Notes: generated from the letters alone by a model not told the origin. A DNA stretch of 64,000 bases from JAWKIJ01 sp041394325 (GCA_041394325.1 JAWKIJ010000001.1:1860001-1924000); one strand, 5' to 3'. Shown: positions 27,819 through 39,537, counted from the first letter of the stretch. Numbers and translations are program-made.

Positions 27819-30605
27819 TCATTGGAGACCCCGCCACGGGTAGCTGGACAGGGACAGAGGGCCGCCCCCCGAGGACGCCCCGTAGAGCGGTTCAGGATGC
27901 CCCCGCCTCCCATCGACCGGCGTGAGGCCACGACGGCTGGACAGGAGGGCCACGTCCTTCGGGTTGTCAGTCCGATGGAGGCAGTTGAGAACCGCCTGCT
28001 GGGTCTCGGGCGTCCAGAAGATCCGCAGCTGCTCACGTGCCCGCGTGACGGCCGTGTAGAAGATGCTGTGGGTGATGTCATCCTCGTTGGCATCGGTGAT
28101 CACGACCTTGACCGAGTCGTACTCGAGGCCTTGTGCCTTGTGGATCGACACCGCATACGCCACCTGGAACGGGACGGTCGTGTTCAGGGAGTCGTCATCG
28201 TCGTCGCTCGTTTCGATCTCGTAGACCGAGAATCGAACCGTCGAGCCGCCGAGCCACTCGAGCTCACTGCCGATCACGTCGAACTCACTGAGCGGCCGAT
28301 CGAGTTCGACGTCGAACTGGATCCGGCCGGGTACCTGCTCGATCCCGACGATCCGTCCCTTGAGGTTGTTGTAAATCACCGGGCGGAACCGTTCGGTGTC
28401 GTTGAAGAGGACCGGATCGTCGACCTTGTAGGTGGAGACACGCCAGGTCGTCGCCGCGTTCGGGTTCGTGCTCTGCAGGAATCGATTGACGTTGTTGATG
28501 CCGTAGAGGCCGTCGTAGTTCAGGCACAGGATGATCTCATCCTGAGCTGCTGGCTCGAACAGGGACTTGTCGAGCACGGTCGAGTAGCCGTCACGGGCGA
28601 TGACCTCGGCCAGGTCGTCGTCGATGCTCCGCACCTTGTCCCAGAACCCAAGCAGGGTCTTGCTCTTGGTCCTGAAAGGAGTCGTCAACTCGAAGACAGA
28701 TGTGTCCGGGATGAACGAGGAGATGATGCTGAACCAGTTTCCGAACTGGATCGACTCGATCTGGTAGACGTCACCAACCAGCACGAGCAGCTTGAACGAA
28801 GTCCACTCAAGGACCTCGAGCAGGTCGGCATTGCTCACGGTGCTGCACTCGTCGATCACGAGGACGTCATATTCCGCATCTGACGCACCCCGGTAGATCT
28901 GGCTGCTGATCGTGCGGAAGGTTGAGTTCTGAGCGCTGACCCTCCGCTTCAGGTTGTCGATCGCTGGATTCGTGTGGGCCAGGAAGAGCTTCGACCTGTC
29001 GTTGAAGTAGTGCGCGACGTGGTCGACCATCGTTGACTTGCCAGTACCTGCTGCGCCGTAGACCAGAGCGACCCTCGACTTCGCGAAGAGGAGCTTCAAC
29101 GCGTCCTCCTTGGCATCGTCATCGATGCCATGACGACCCTCGTCCAGCCACCGTTGAACCGCCCCCGTGTAGCCGTCGATCCCCGACGACGCGTGCTCCT
29201 GGAGCTTCTCGACAATGGCGAGAGTGTCGTCCTCGTACCCGCGGATGAAGACGTGGCCCTTGTCCAGCATCAACTGGCGTGCGGTGTGCTTGTAGTAGAG
29301 CCTGCCGTTGAAGTTCGCGATCAACTTCGTGACATCCCCGAAGTCCGCCAGATCTGCCGCGGGGGTGTAGAGCATTCCCATGCGTTCGACGTTGTTCCGC
29401 ACTCGCCGAGCGAGCAACTCGTGAGTGCGGTCGGCCACATCGAGGCTCTCGACTAGGTCCCAGTAGCGCGGGTTGTGGCCCGGCAGCGAAGTGCAGAAGG
29501 GCATCTCGTCGAAGGGGATGCAGCCGTAGAGGAGCTTCAGTCCCGAGAGAGAGGCGCAGCCGTCCCGGTAGTACTGCGGCTTGAGAAGCTGGTTGTGCAT
29601 CCGAAGCATGAGATAGCGGATGACGTTCTGGCCTCGGGCTTCTGTCCGCACGATCCGGCGTACCTCGTCCAGCAACGGGAAGATCTGTGGCCTCGACGTG
29701 CCAGCGATGCCGGCGACCCGGACCTCCCCGTACTGATCGTCAGGCATGTCGATGAGATCGAGCAAGCTGCCCGACGTCTCCGTCAGGCGGTGCATCAGGA
29801 AGCGATACTCACCGGAGTTGGTCCGAATCTTCGTGACGATGCCCAGGAGGCGCGCGAAGTTGTCGAACTCGCACGGGCGGATCGAGACCTCCCAGTCGCG
29901 GATGATCGTGATCGGCATCGTCTGGCCGAGAACTTCGATCGACGCGTTCTGCAAGGTCAGGTTCGCCGAGTACTTGTCGGTGATGTCGATGTCGGTGAAG
30001 GCGATGACGCGATCAAACTTGCTGATTCTGTTGACGGCCCGGTGGAAGGTCACCTCGTAGTAGATGCGTCCGTCAACGAAGAACGGGCGCGTCTTGTGGA
30101 TGTAGTAGCGATCACGGATTCCGGGCCCTGAACCCATCGACGCCGGCTCGGTGATCCGATCGGCGATCTTCTCGTGGTACTCCCGCAGCGACGGGTCGAG
30201 ATCGACTGGGAACGATTCGAGGTTGCCGAGCACCTCGATCCCACAGGTGTCCTTGAGCAGGGCCCGGATGCGGAGGAGGTACTCGTAGTACTTGAGCATC
30301 AGGCGCTCGGACGCGTCTCCATCCATCGTGTAGTGCGAGGCGCTCGCTTCCAGGAGCTTGTGGAACCGGCCAAGCAAGCTGTACTGGCCTCGTGCCTTCA
30401 CGTGGGAAAGGGCAGGCCCGATCGCTGGGTAGTTGAACTCTGCGTCCACCGAGCCCGTGTGGAGCCGCACAGCAACTCCCTCGACCAGATTCCGAAGCTG
30501 GGCAAGTACGTTCTGAGACAGCAGATCTCGTTGGTCGGTCAGCGACTCGATGTTCTGGCAGATCGCCTCATCGGCACTCCGGATCTGTTCCCCGGCCGTC
30601 GTCAC
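27819..30605 (-). CDS. RecD/UvrD-like ATP-dependent helicase with large N-terminal domain
   Basis: 928 aa, from GTG 30605, six bases after the YgjP stop; last gene of the restriction operon. The C-terminal half is an SF1 helicase: Walker A VALVYGAAGTGKSTMVDHVA near residue 525, Walker B YDVLVIDECSTVSNADLLEV, VGDVYQIESI, and the UvrD_C_2 motif AYAVSIHKAQGLEYDSVKVV with FYTAVTRAREQL. The first ~500 residues have no domain I recognise; they may bind DNA or a partner. The position implies a role in restriction or defence, such as DNA processing after HsdR. Base composition is less GC-rich than in the flanks. Confidence 0.85.
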   Translation of the reverse strand: MTTAGEQIRSADEAICQNIESLTDQRDLLSQNVLAQLRNLVEGVAVRLHTGSVDAEFNYPAIGPALSHVKARGQYSLLGRFHKLLEASASHYTMDGDASERLMLKYYEYLLRIRALLKDTCGIEVLGNLESFPVDLDPSLREYHEKIADRITEPASMGSGPGIRDRYYIHKTRPFFVDGRIYYEVTFHRAVNRISKFDRVIAFTDIDITDKYSANLTLQNASIEVLGQTMPITIIRDWEVSIRPCEFDNFARLLGIVTKIRTNSGEYRFLMHRLTETSGSLLDLIDMPDDQYGEVRVAGIAGTSRPQIFPLLDEVRRIVRTEARGQNVIRYLMLRMHNQLLKPQYYRDGCASLSGLKLLYGCIPFDEMPFCTSLPGHNPRYWDLVESLDVADRTHELLARRVRNNVERMGMLYTPAADLADFGDVTKLIANFNGRLYYKHTARQLMLDKGHVFIRGYEDDTLAIVEKLQEHASSGIDGYTGAVQRWLDEGRHGIDDDAKEDALKLLFAKSRVALVYGAAGTGKSTMVDHVAHYFNDRSKLFLAHTNPAIDNLKRRVSAQNSTFRTISSQIYRGASDAEYDVLVIDECSTVSNADLLEVLEWTSFKLLVLVGDVYQIESIQFGNWFSIISSFIPDTSVFELTTPFRTKSKTLLGFWDKVRSIDDDLAEVIARDGYSTVLDKSLFEPAAQDEIILCLNYDGLYGINNVNRFLQSTNPNAATTWRVSTYKVDDPVLFNDTERFRPVIYNNLKGRIVGIEQVPGRIQFDVELDRPLSEFDVIGSELEWLGGSTVRFSVYEIETSDDDDDSLNTTVPFQVAYAVSIHKAQGLEYDSVKVVITDANEDDITHSIFYTAVTRAREQLRIFWTPETQQAVLNCLHRTDNPKDVALLSSRRGLTPVDGRRGHPEPLYGASSGGGPLSLSSYPWRGLQ

Positions 30606-30611
30606 GAGAGT

Positions 30612-30950
30612 TCACTCCCCGCTCGCGAGTCGCCGTGTCGAGTGCGTGCTACTTCGTTCGATCTCTCGCCAGTTCGGTACGAGGGCGGTCATCATCGCCT
30701 TGAACTGCTTGCCGTGGTCGCGGTACTTGAGGTGCAGCAGCTCGTGCACGATCACGTAGTCTTGGAAGTCATCTGCCTGGGTGGCGAGATCCTCGGCGAG
30801 AGTCACGACACCGCTTGGCGCGCACGAGCCCCACTTCCCTGGCAGGCGCTTGATCTGGACCTGCTCCGGGTTGACCTTGAGCTTGACGGCCCAGCCCATA
30901 GCCCGCCGGCGCAGCTGCTGCTCGGGATAGAGCGAGGACTTGGTGGCCAT
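30612..30950 (-). CDS. YgjP-like zinc metallopeptidase (M48/DUF45)
   Basis: 112 aa. The zinc-binding motif VIVHELLHLKYRDHGKQF (HExxH-like HELLH, third ligand His downstream) and the WGSCAPSGVVTL segment are typical of the YgjP/SprT-related family. It is shorter than many homologues, close to the catalytic core. ATG 30950 overlaps the hsdR stop by one base. A YgjP-type peptidase beside hsdR is a recurring arrangement in type I systems; its role there is unknown. Confidence 0.85.
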   Translation of the reverse strand: MATKSSLYPEQQLRRRAMGWAVKLKVNPEQVQIKRLPGKWGSCAPSGVVTLAEDLATQADDFQDYVIVHELLHLKYRDHGKQFKAMMTALVPNWREIERSSTHSTRRLASGE

Positions 30951-33886
30951 CAGCTCGCCTGCTCCAGCACCTGCATGATCCGCTCGATGACGGCGGCTCG
31001 CTCCTCCTTGCCCAGCGCCAGCAGCGGCTTGTAGAGGCCAGCCCGCAGCCGGCGCTTCTCGTCCGCGTTATCCCGCCAGCTCGGGAACTTGCCGAGGAGG
31101 TTCTCGATCTCGCGTGATGCTGCCATCGCATCGAACGACGCCGTCCTGGCACCATCGTCCTGGCTGATCACCCAGTAGATGGCGAAGCCCAGATCGGTGA
31201 GCCCGCTCTCCTGGGCCCGCTTCCTCGCCGCAGCCTTCTCCTGCGCTAGCGCCTCGAGCTCGACCATGGCAGCGATGCCGTCGATCTTGCGATCCTCGAG
31301 GTTCTGCATGACACGGTCGGCGCGCTCCTTGATGTTCTGGAGTACCACAGCGCCGGCCGGGTCCTCCTCCATCTCCTTCCGAAGACCACGGAGCAGGTTG
31401 TACACCTTGCCCTCGTCGGGTCCCTCCTCGCTCCTGAGCTGCTCCAGCGTCTCGACATCGAAGTCGACCGACTTGGTGAAGCGACCGAGCCCCTCCTGCG
31501 TCGCACCGTCCTGAATGAGCTTGCGCGTCTTGTGCTCCAGGTCACCGGTGAAGCCGCCGGATTCGGAGTAGTTGGCGCGGACGGCCGCGTAGAGCTTCGA
31601 AAGGTCCTTGTAGGTCTGGATGTGGTCACGCAGATCAGGATCGGGCGAGAGGATCTCCCACAGCGCCTCGATGTCCTTGTAGGCATCGAAGAACACCTTG
31701 CGGGCAGCCGGGTCGATGAAGCGTCCGAAGACCGCCGCCTCGAGCTGCGCGTCGGCGGTCTGGCTGGCGTCGACCCGCAGATACTCAGTTGCCGCCGCCG
31801 CGATCTTCTGGTGCAGGTCAACCATGAGGATGTCGAGATCCTCGAGCGCACCCTTGACGGCACCGGCGTCGAACGTCAGCGCCTTCTTCATATCCTCGAG
31901 CACGCTGACGAAGTCGACAACGAGGCCGACCTTTTTGCTGACGTTCTCGCCGTCGATGTACGGCCGGTTGACCCGTGCCAGGGACTGGAGCAGAACGTGG
32001 TTACGCATCGGCTTGTCCAGGTACATCGCGTAGAGGACTGGGGCGTCGTAGCCGGTCAGCAGCTTGTCCGTGACGATGAGGATCTTGGGCTCTTTGTCCG
32101 CCTTCTTGAACAGCTTGCGGACCTCTTCCTCGCGCGACTCGGAGATCTGGAGCTCAGCCACGTCCGGACGCTCGACAATGTCGTTGACGTTCCGGGAGTA
32201 GACAGCCTCTGACCACTCCGGTGGCAGGTAGCGGTCGAGCGCCTTCTTGTACTTGGCGCAGGTCTCGCGGTCCACGGCCACGACGAACGCCTTGTACCCC
32301 AGTGGCAGAACGTTCTCCTGGAAGTGCTCCGAGATGAACTTGGCCACCCGGTCGACGCGGTTTTCTGCGCCGAGGAACGCGCGGAGGTTCACGGCTCGCT
32401 CGAGCACGCGGTTGAGTTCGTCGACGTCGGTGACATCCTCTTCGCCAGCCAGGGCGTAGAACTGCGCCTCGAGGTCCTCGGCCGGAAGGCGCATGCTCGA
32501 CGGGGCGAGCTTGTAGCGGATCGGAAGGGTCGTCTCGTCCTCGATCGACTCGATGATCGAGTACTTGTCGAGGAATCCGGTCTCGTCGTCCCGGCCGAAG
32601 ATCTTGAACGAACCCGACCCGGCCTTGGTGTCGCCGACGGGCGTGCCCGTGAAACCGATGATCGTGGCGTTCGGCACCGCCGCCATGAGGTAGGTGCCGA
32701 GGTCCGCGGCGACAGAGCGATGGGCCTCATCGATGAACACGTAGATGTTGTCCCTCGGCGACGAGTTCGCGTCGATGTCCTCGAACTTGTGGATCATCGA
32801 GACGACGAGTCCGCGGAAGTCCGAATCGAAGATGTCCTGCAGGTCGGCCTTGCTGGTGGCGCGGCGCACGGCGATGTCGCTCGCCTGCATCTCTCCGAGG
32901 AGTCGCTCGACCCAACCCTTGAGCTGGCCCTCTAGCTCGTTGCGGTCGACCAAGACGATCACCGTGGCGTTGGCGAACCGCGCCTTGTCCTCCAAGATCT
33001 GGCGGGCTGCGGTCAGGAGCGTGAACGTCTTGCCCGAGCCCTGCGTGTGCCAGATGAGGCCGCGGTTCTTGGCCGGGTCGGCGCAACGAGCGACGATCTT
33101 GTCGACGGCCGTGCGCTGGTGCTCGCGGAGGACAGACTTCCGGGTCTCGGAGTCCTCGACATAGAAGAGGATCCAGTCCTTGAGCGTTCGCAGGAACGCG
33201 TGGGGGTCGAAGAACGCCTCGACGGCGCTCTTGTACGTCTCGTCCTCGGCGTACTTCCACTTGAAGATGAAGCGGCGCGAGACGTTCCAGGTGACGCCGT
33301 ACCAGTACCCGAGCATGTGGGTGACGTTGTAGAGCTGGGCCTGGGCCAACAGCTCGGGCGTTTCCTTCTCGTACCGGCGCAGCTGCTTGATGCCGCGAGT
33401 CAGCGCGTCGCCGTCCTTGGGGTTCTTGTGCTCCACGATGGTGACGGCCAGGCCGTTCGCCAGGAAGATGAGGTCCGCTCGGTTGCCCTTGCGGGCAACG
33501 GGATCAATCTTCCACTCCCAGCTGACCTGCAACTCGTTGTTGGCCGGCTCTTCGAAGTCGATCAGCTGAACCGAACGGCTTCGCTGCTCGTTCTCGTCGT
33601 ACCAGTTGTGCTCGCCACGCATCCAACGCAGCACCTCCCAGTTGCCCTCGATGCTGGCCGGAAGAGCCTCGATCGTCTCGACGATCGCACGCGGCTGGTT
33701 CGGAGTCAGCCAAGGGTTGAACTCCCGCAGCTTCTCTTCCAGCACCGACGTGAAGATCATGTTCTCGCGGCCGTGGCGGAGCACCTCGGCGTCGACTGGA
33801 TCGACGATGTCCCACCCGACCCCGCTGGCATGCTCGACCATTGGGAACTGGGCGGTGCGCGCCTCGCTGATCTTGAGAGTGGTCAC
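30950..33886 (-). CDS. hsdR: Type I restriction endonuclease subunit R
   Basis: 978 aa motor-nuclease subunit that translocates DNA and cuts it. The N-terminal HSDR_N nuclease is visible: NRADLIFLANGLAVTIVEHK has the D...ExK-type residues. A DEAD-like helicase follows: Walker A GLIWHTQGSGKTFTLLTAAR (~275), FIDEAHRS (DEAH), FTGTPVGDT, ILIVTDKLLTGYDAPVLYAM and ARVNRPYIDG. Intact, no frameshift. It overlaps hsdS by 4 bp and YgjP by one base, so translation is coupled. Confidence 0.95.
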   Translation of the reverse strand: MTTLKISEARTAQFPMVEHASGVGWDIVDPVDAEVLRHGRENMIFTSVLEEKLREFNPWLTPNQPRAIVETIEALPASIEGNWEVLRWMRGEHNWYDENEQRSRSVQLIDFEEPANNELQVSWEWKIDPVARKGNRADLIFLANGLAVTIVEHKNPKDGDALTRGIKQLRRYEKETPELLAQAQLYNVTHMLGYWYGVTWNVSRRFIFKWKYAEDETYKSAVEAFFDPHAFLRTLKDWILFYVEDSETRKSVLREHQRTAVDKIVARCADPAKNRGLIWHTQGSGKTFTLLTAARQILEDKARFANATVIVLVDRNELEGQLKGWVERLLGEMQASDIAVRRATSKADLQDIFDSDFRGLVVSMIHKFEDIDANSSPRDNIYVFIDEAHRSVAADLGTYLMAAVPNATIIGFTGTPVGDTKAGSGSFKIFGRDDETGFLDKYSIIESIEDETTLPIRYKLAPSSMRLPAEDLEAQFYALAGEEDVTDVDELNRVLERAVNLRAFLGAENRVDRVAKFISEHFQENVLPLGYKAFVVAVDRETCAKYKKALDRYLPPEWSEAVYSRNVNDIVERPDVAELQISESREEEVRKLFKKADKEPKILIVTDKLLTGYDAPVLYAMYLDKPMRNHVLLQSLARVNRPYIDGENVSKKVGLVVDFVSVLEDMKKALTFDAGAVKGALEDLDILMVDLHQKIAAAATEYLRVDASQTADAQLEAAVFGRFIDPAARKVFFDAYKDIEALWEILSPDPDLRDHIQTYKDLSKLYAAVRANYSESGGFTGDLEHKTRKLIQDGATQEGLGRFTKSVDFDVETLEQLRSEEGPDEGKVYNLLRGLRKEMEEDPAGAVVLQNIKERADRVMQNLEDRKIDGIAAMVELEALAQEKAAARKRAQESGLTDLGFAIYWVISQDDGARTASFDAMAASREIENLLGKFPSWRDNADEKRRLRAGLYKPLLALGKEERAAVIERIMQVLEQAS

Positions 33887-35180
33887 GCGGTCACCACCCG
33901 ATCGTCCAAGACGGGTGGGAGTGCCTCTAGATTGAGGTCGTCAACTCGGATCTCGCCAGACATCAGATGGTGCAGCAACGTCTCAAAGAGCTCGCCCAAC
34001 AGCTGGAGCCGCGAGCGGTGGGCCTCTGCCTTGGCCTCGGCCGCATCAAGTACCTCCACGATCTCGTGCTGCTCCGTGATGTCGGACGGAACGGGAACTA
34101 GCAACGGGTCGAGGTTCTTCTTGTTGAGCTGCGGGGTCGGGCCAGGTTCGGTAATCGATCGGAGGTCGAAAGCCTGGAACCAGTGGAACAGAAACCGCTG
34201 GTCCATCCCTTGGCGAGCCTGGACACCGATCACGTTCGGGTCGAACACAGTCCACGTCGATGCAATGCGCTTCTTATTTGTAGCAATGGCAGCACCTCGC
34301 TTGGGGAAAATGATGGTGCCTGGTGCGGCGGCGTTCCGCTGTGCGACATCCGGGGCAACGTCAACCTCCAGCGCCGCGCTAACGAGTTCGACCTCGTTGC
34401 CGGGACGGTTCATGTCAGAGACCTTGATCCCGCAGACCTTCACGGCAGCGGGATCAGCCGATGGCTGCATGGACTCAAGCCGCGAGTAGGGCATGCGGGT
34501 GGAAATGACATCTGCGCACTCGTCGAGCCGCATGACGCTCCAGTCTTCCGGCAACTCACCCGCGACTGTGTCCAACTGAGGAGTTCCCCGTAGGCCACGC
34601 GAGAACACGCTCTCCATGACCGCCCGCTTCAGTTCACTCACTGCATGACCCGCCCGGCGCTCGACTTCGATTGCCCGCCACACCGAGTCCAGGACGTCGG
34701 CCACGGCCTGCTGCTCGAGTTCATCGAGTATCGGCACCGGGATTCGGTCAATCTTTGATTTGTTGAGGGTGTTGCCTTTGATCTGCCGATCTTGAAGCTG
34801 GGTGTAGTCCACCTGCGAGAGGTAGTAGCCGAGGAATCGCTGGTCGATCCCAGGCTTCGGATAGATCGAGATGATGGCCTCGTTGTGCACCGCCGGCACG
34901 CCCAGCGTGGCAACCCGGCCGATGGTGAGTTTGAAGCTCATGAGCAGCGTTCCGGCCGGCACCACCTCGCCGCGGAAGACTCGATCAAGCGCCGTAGAGT
35001 TGACGTGCTCCTTCGTTGTGCTGACGGTGCCATACGCGGACATGTCGGAGATCGTCACCCAGGGCGTGGTCTCTTTGGTCGGAGTCCAGAAAGAGGCGTT
35101 TGCTCGCGCCGGGGTCTTGCCGGTGCTGTAGTCGGCAATCTCGGAAAGCGGGAGCGTAGGCCAGTCGGCCGGTAGACGAG

Positions 35181-35184
<4 letters not shown>
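33883..35184 (-). CDS. hsdS: Type I restriction specificity subunit S
   Basis: 433 aa DNA-recognition subunit. Two target-recognition domains: the first begins LPLSEIADYSTGKTPARAN, the second at about residue 205 with EDWSVMRLDECADVIS. They are separated by the conserved helical region QQAVADVLDSVWRAIEVERR, which resembles the C-terminal helix EQHEIVEVLDAAEAKAEAHR. The pattern fits a bipartite recognition site that cannot be read from sequence. 4-bp overlaps with hsdM and hsdR. Confidence 0.93.
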
Positions 35185-37004
<1,820 letters not shown>

Positions 37005-37006
<2 letters not shown>

Positions 37007-37036
37007 GTTTGCTATGTTTGCTATATCGTAAACATA
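37005..37036 (-). promoter_or_regulatory. Operator-like repeats over the hsdM start
   Basis: ATGTTTGCT is directly repeated at 37005-37013 and 37014-37022, overlapping the hsdM start codon. TATGTTT (37013-37019) and AAACATA (37030-37036) form an inverted repeat with a 10-bp spacer, and ACATATGT (37032-37039) is a further palindrome. The patch is strongly AT-rich. Such an array at the start of a gene whose product has an HTH domain fits autorepression, as with C-proteins of other restriction systems. The divergent gene at 37215 could share it. Confidence 0.6.
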
Positions 37037-37214
37037 TGTCAAGCATGACCTCGACGCGAGCGGCTGCCGACCCATCCCGCCTCTCCCCGGATGAGTGCCG
37101 TCGTTGGAACACGGTACGCGAGTCTTGTGACAACGCCGGCGTGGCACGGCCAGGGGTCAGCCGCCGGAGGGCTCTGGTCGGGCATCATCGACTGATCGCG
37201 ATCGGTGCCGGGGC

Positions 37215-38273
37215 ATGGCCATGACGGACCAACAGTCCAAGCGAGTGGTGAGGCCCACGCTTCGATGCCTGCGCCAGGATCTGGCACAGGAGGTCGGGCC
37301 CGACGAACTGAGGATCGCGCTTCGCACCGTGGTCGACGACATGGCCGCTGACCCGACGTACCTGCTGCCGTGCCTTCTCGTCGACGCTGAACACGCGGTG
37401 CTCGAGAAGGCGAACCTGCTTGCCGCCGACGAAGCCGCCCATCGCGAACGGATCGAGACGCTCACGGACCGGCACGCCGTCAAGGTCAAGACCGGGGACC
37501 GGCGGGCCGCCCTCTGGCGGGACGAGGACGGGACGTGGTGGCTCCTCGCTGCTGGGCGCCGGAAGAACGACACCGCTGGTGACTTCTACCGAGAGATCGA
37601 GCGGTTCTCAGCCGACGCAACGCCCATCGCACCCACCGACGACGACTACCGCTACCAACGGCTGGAGGCAGCGTACGAGAGGGAGTGCGAAGCGGAGCGT
37701 GCCGCGCACGCCGAGGTGGTCGGCGCTGTGCTGTCAGCCGCCCGGGTACCGGACTCGATCTCGACGGTCGACGTGTTCGGTGCGGCGGTGTCCGTGAGGA
37801 TCGTGCCGGACGAGGCAGGGCTCGCCGTGCTCGAGGTGAGCTGGGAGTTCGCTGAGTTCGATCAGCAAGACCGCTTCCCCATGGACGTTCTCGCGATGGT
37901 TCCCGGCCGGGACGACATCGACGCGTGGGACTACCTCCCGCCTCGAAGCAACAGCGACTCCCCTCACACCTGGTACACGTACGTCACCGCCGAATGGGCC
38001 GACCACATGGCCACCTCCGCCGAACTGGACGAGCTCCTCACCAACGGAGACGACTGGCAGCCCGTCAACCCATCCAGCGACGGCTCCGAGCACTACAGCC
38101 ACCTGGCGAAGGGCTCGATCGTCACGCTCGCCTACCTGACCGGGATCGAGATCACCGCGCTGTGCGGAGCGAGCATCGTCGCTCATCGGGATTACGAACG
38201 GTTCCCGGTGTGCCCGACCTGCCAGGAGAGCCTCACGCTGCTCCGGTCGCTCAGGAACCCAGAGGGCGCCTGA
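37215..38273 (+). CDS. Unrecognised protein with DUF3039-like C-terminal zinc-binding segment
   Basis: 352 aa, from ATG 37215 (a second ATG two codons on). The N-terminal 250 residues are acidic and match no family I know; KVKTGDRRAALWRDEDGTWW is a compact, well-formed region near residue 95. The C-terminal ~65 residues (HYSHLAKGSIVTLAYLTGIE, ALCGASIVAHRDYERFPVCP, TCQ) resemble DUF3039, with a C...CPTC pattern that could bind zinc. It is divergent from hsdM with a 208-bp gap holding the repeats, so it may belong to the same defence island. Function unknown. Confidence 0.6.
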   Translation: MAMTDQQSKRVVRPTLRCLRQDLAQEVGPDELRIALRTVVDDMAADPTYLLPCLLVDAEHAVLEKANLLAADEAAHRERIETLTDRHAVKVKTGDRRAALWRDEDGTWWLLAAGRRKNDTAGDFYREIERFSADATPIAPTDDDYRYQRLEAAYERECEAERAAHAEVVGAVLSAARVPDSISTVDVFGAAVSVRIVPDEAGLAVLEVSWEFAEFDQQDRFPMDVLAMVPGRDDIDAWDYLPPRSNSDSPHTWYTYVTAEWADHMATSAELDELLTNGDDWQPVNPSSDGSEHYSHLAKGSIVTLAYLTGIEITALCGASIVAHRDYERFPVCPTCQESLTLLRSLRNPEGA

Positions 38274-38283
38274 GCGACCGCCG

Positions 38284-38727
38284 CTACAGCAGCCCCGCAG
38301 CCCGGGCAGCGCGAGCGCGGCGACGATCGTCAGCCGTTGCCGCGGCCTCACGGGCCTGGGTCTTCACACGTCCACGCTCGGTGAGGATGCGCATGACCTC
38401 GTCGGCGGGGACGCGCAGGGCGTTGCCGACGGTGAAGCTTTCGATTCGGCCCTCTTCGCAAAGGCGTGTGAGATGGGTGCGCGAAACGCCGAGGAGCTTC
38501 GCTGCTTCGGTGGAGGTCAGTGGCTTGCCGGTCGCGACGGCGGCAACGGACTCGCCGCGTGCGTAGGCATCGATCGCGAACAGGAGCTGCTCTCGCACGG
38601 CGGGAGGCAGCGAATCGAGATCGATCTTGCCGCTGGTCGTCGCGTCGTCGGCAGCGTGCTGGAGGCGCTCGCGCTCGTCGGCAGCGAGTTCGGAGGGGTC
38701 AACGACGTTCACGGGTGAGGTTCGCAT
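38284..38727 (-). CDS. Excisionase/antitoxin-type HTH DNA-binding protein
   Basis: 147 aa, from ATG 38727 with GAGGAG upstream. The HTH_17 (MerR-like, excisionase family) domain is PLTSTEAAKLLGVSRTHLTR followed by LCEEGRIESFTVGNALRVPA. An acidic helical N-terminal part precedes it and a basic tail RVKTQAREAAATADDRRRAR follows. Proteins of this architecture are often antitoxins to PIN-domain toxins, but no PIN gene is next to it (VapC lies 2.2 kb away). It could instead control the neighbouring cassette. Confidence 0.75.
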   Translation of the reverse strand: MRTSPVNVVDPSELAADERERLQHAADDATTSGKIDLDSLPPAVREQLLFAIDAYARGESVAAVATGKPLTSTEAAKLLGVSRTHLTRLCEEGRIESFTVGNALRVPADEVMRILTERGRVKTQAREAAATADDRRRARAARAAGLL

Positions 38728-38749
38728 GAGTCCATTCTCCTCGGGCAGG

Positions 38750-38796
38750 ACTTAATAAGTGCCACAAGTGACATACCTGCGTCAAGTGCTAGGATA
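38750..38796. promoter_or_regulatory. Divergent control region with AAGTG repeats
   Basis: The gap 38728-38849 separates the HTH gene (minus) from the membrane cassette (plus). ACTTAATAAGT at 38750-38760 is a palindrome. AAGTG recurs three times (38757-38761, 38766-38770, 38784-38788). TGCTAGGAT (38788-38796) looks like an extended -10 box for the plus-strand cassette. The HTH protein is the natural candidate to bind here. The function is inference. Confidence 0.45.
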
Positions 38797-38849
38797 CGAG
38801 CCGTGCCTGGCGACGACACCCAGAGTTCCTGTCACACCCCCTTCCTAGG

Positions 38850-39404
38850 GTGTCCACCGTGACGGATTCGCCGCCGGTTCCCGGAGTCGACCAGCCGAAC
38901 GAGGCGACCTGGGTCCTACTGAACGAGGAACTACGGCACAGGCATGATGCCCAGCGGACCGCGTTCGCGAAGATCGAGGGCCGAGCGGCCATCCTCCTTG
39001 GTGCCTCCACCGGCGCTCTGCTGTTCGTCGCGAAGGAGGACGTCACGAGTGGTTGGCTCATCCCGGCGCTCGCTGCTTTCGCCGGCTCCATCGGGTGTGC
39101 GCTCGTCGCAGTGCTCCCAAGTCGATTCGAGGAGCTCCAAGCCCGATCCCTCATCGTCGGACTCTGGCTGAGGTCCCGAGGTAACGCCGCCGCCGAGCTT
39201 ACCAACAACCGGTTGGCGGCCATCGAGCAGAACGTGACCAGGCAGGCTCGGCTTGTCACCTTTGTCCGCTGCTCGGTTGCGCTCGCCCTCGCGGGCGCTG
39301 CTCTCTCCACCATCCATCTGACCCAAGGAGACCGACCTGATGACGGACGACCCGCAGCCTGCGCCGACGCCCCCACCAGCCCCGCCAGCAACTGCGACCC
39401 CTGA
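38850..39404 (+). CDS. Small multi-pass membrane protein (SLATT/Pycsar-effector-like layout)
   Basis: 184 aa, from GTG 38850 (alternative GTG 38859). A helical N-terminus runs into FAKIEGRAAILLGASTGALL, a hydrophobic helix, then a second (WLIPALAAFAGSIGCALVAV), a soluble helical stretch with NNRLAAIEQNVTRQARLVTF and a third helix (CSVALALAGAALSTI). The polar residue before 'AAILLG..TGALL' and the long helix between membrane segments recall SLATT or Pycsar TM effectors. That is a layout similarity only. Its 3' end overlaps the next small gene by 65 bp. Confidence 0.5.
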   Translation: MSTVTDSPPVPGVDQPNEATWVLLNEELRHRHDAQRTAFAKIEGRAAILLGASTGALLFVAKEDVTSGWLIPALAAFAGSIGCALVAVLPSRFEELQARSLIVGLWLRSRGNAAAELTNNRLAAIEQNVTRQARLVTFVRCSVALALAGAALSTIHLTQGDRPDDGRPAACADAPTSPASNCDP

Positions 39405-39537
39405 CCCTCCGGTCCAACCGGAACCGGCCGTGCCGACAATGCACCTCCTGGAAGGTGACACCCGCGCTCTCACCGCGAGCGCCGGGGCCCCACCCCGGCC
39501 TGATCAAGGCTCGGCACCCCAGGACAACACCAAGTGA
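39340..39537 (+). CDS. Small proline-rich protein (65 aa)
   Basis: From ATG 39340, preceded by AAGGAG nine bases upstream. The sequence is dominated by Pro/Ala/Thr (DDPQPAPTPPPAPPATATPD), so probably disordered, with a short polar C-terminus. It starts inside the 3' end of the membrane protein gene in another frame and ends in a GTGA overlap with the repeat protein. This ordering suggests a real, coupled small gene rather than a shadow. No family recognised. Confidence 0.45.
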   Translation: MTDDPQPAPTPPPAPPATATPDPPVQPEPAVPTMHLLEGDTRALTASAGAPPRPDQGSAPQDNTK

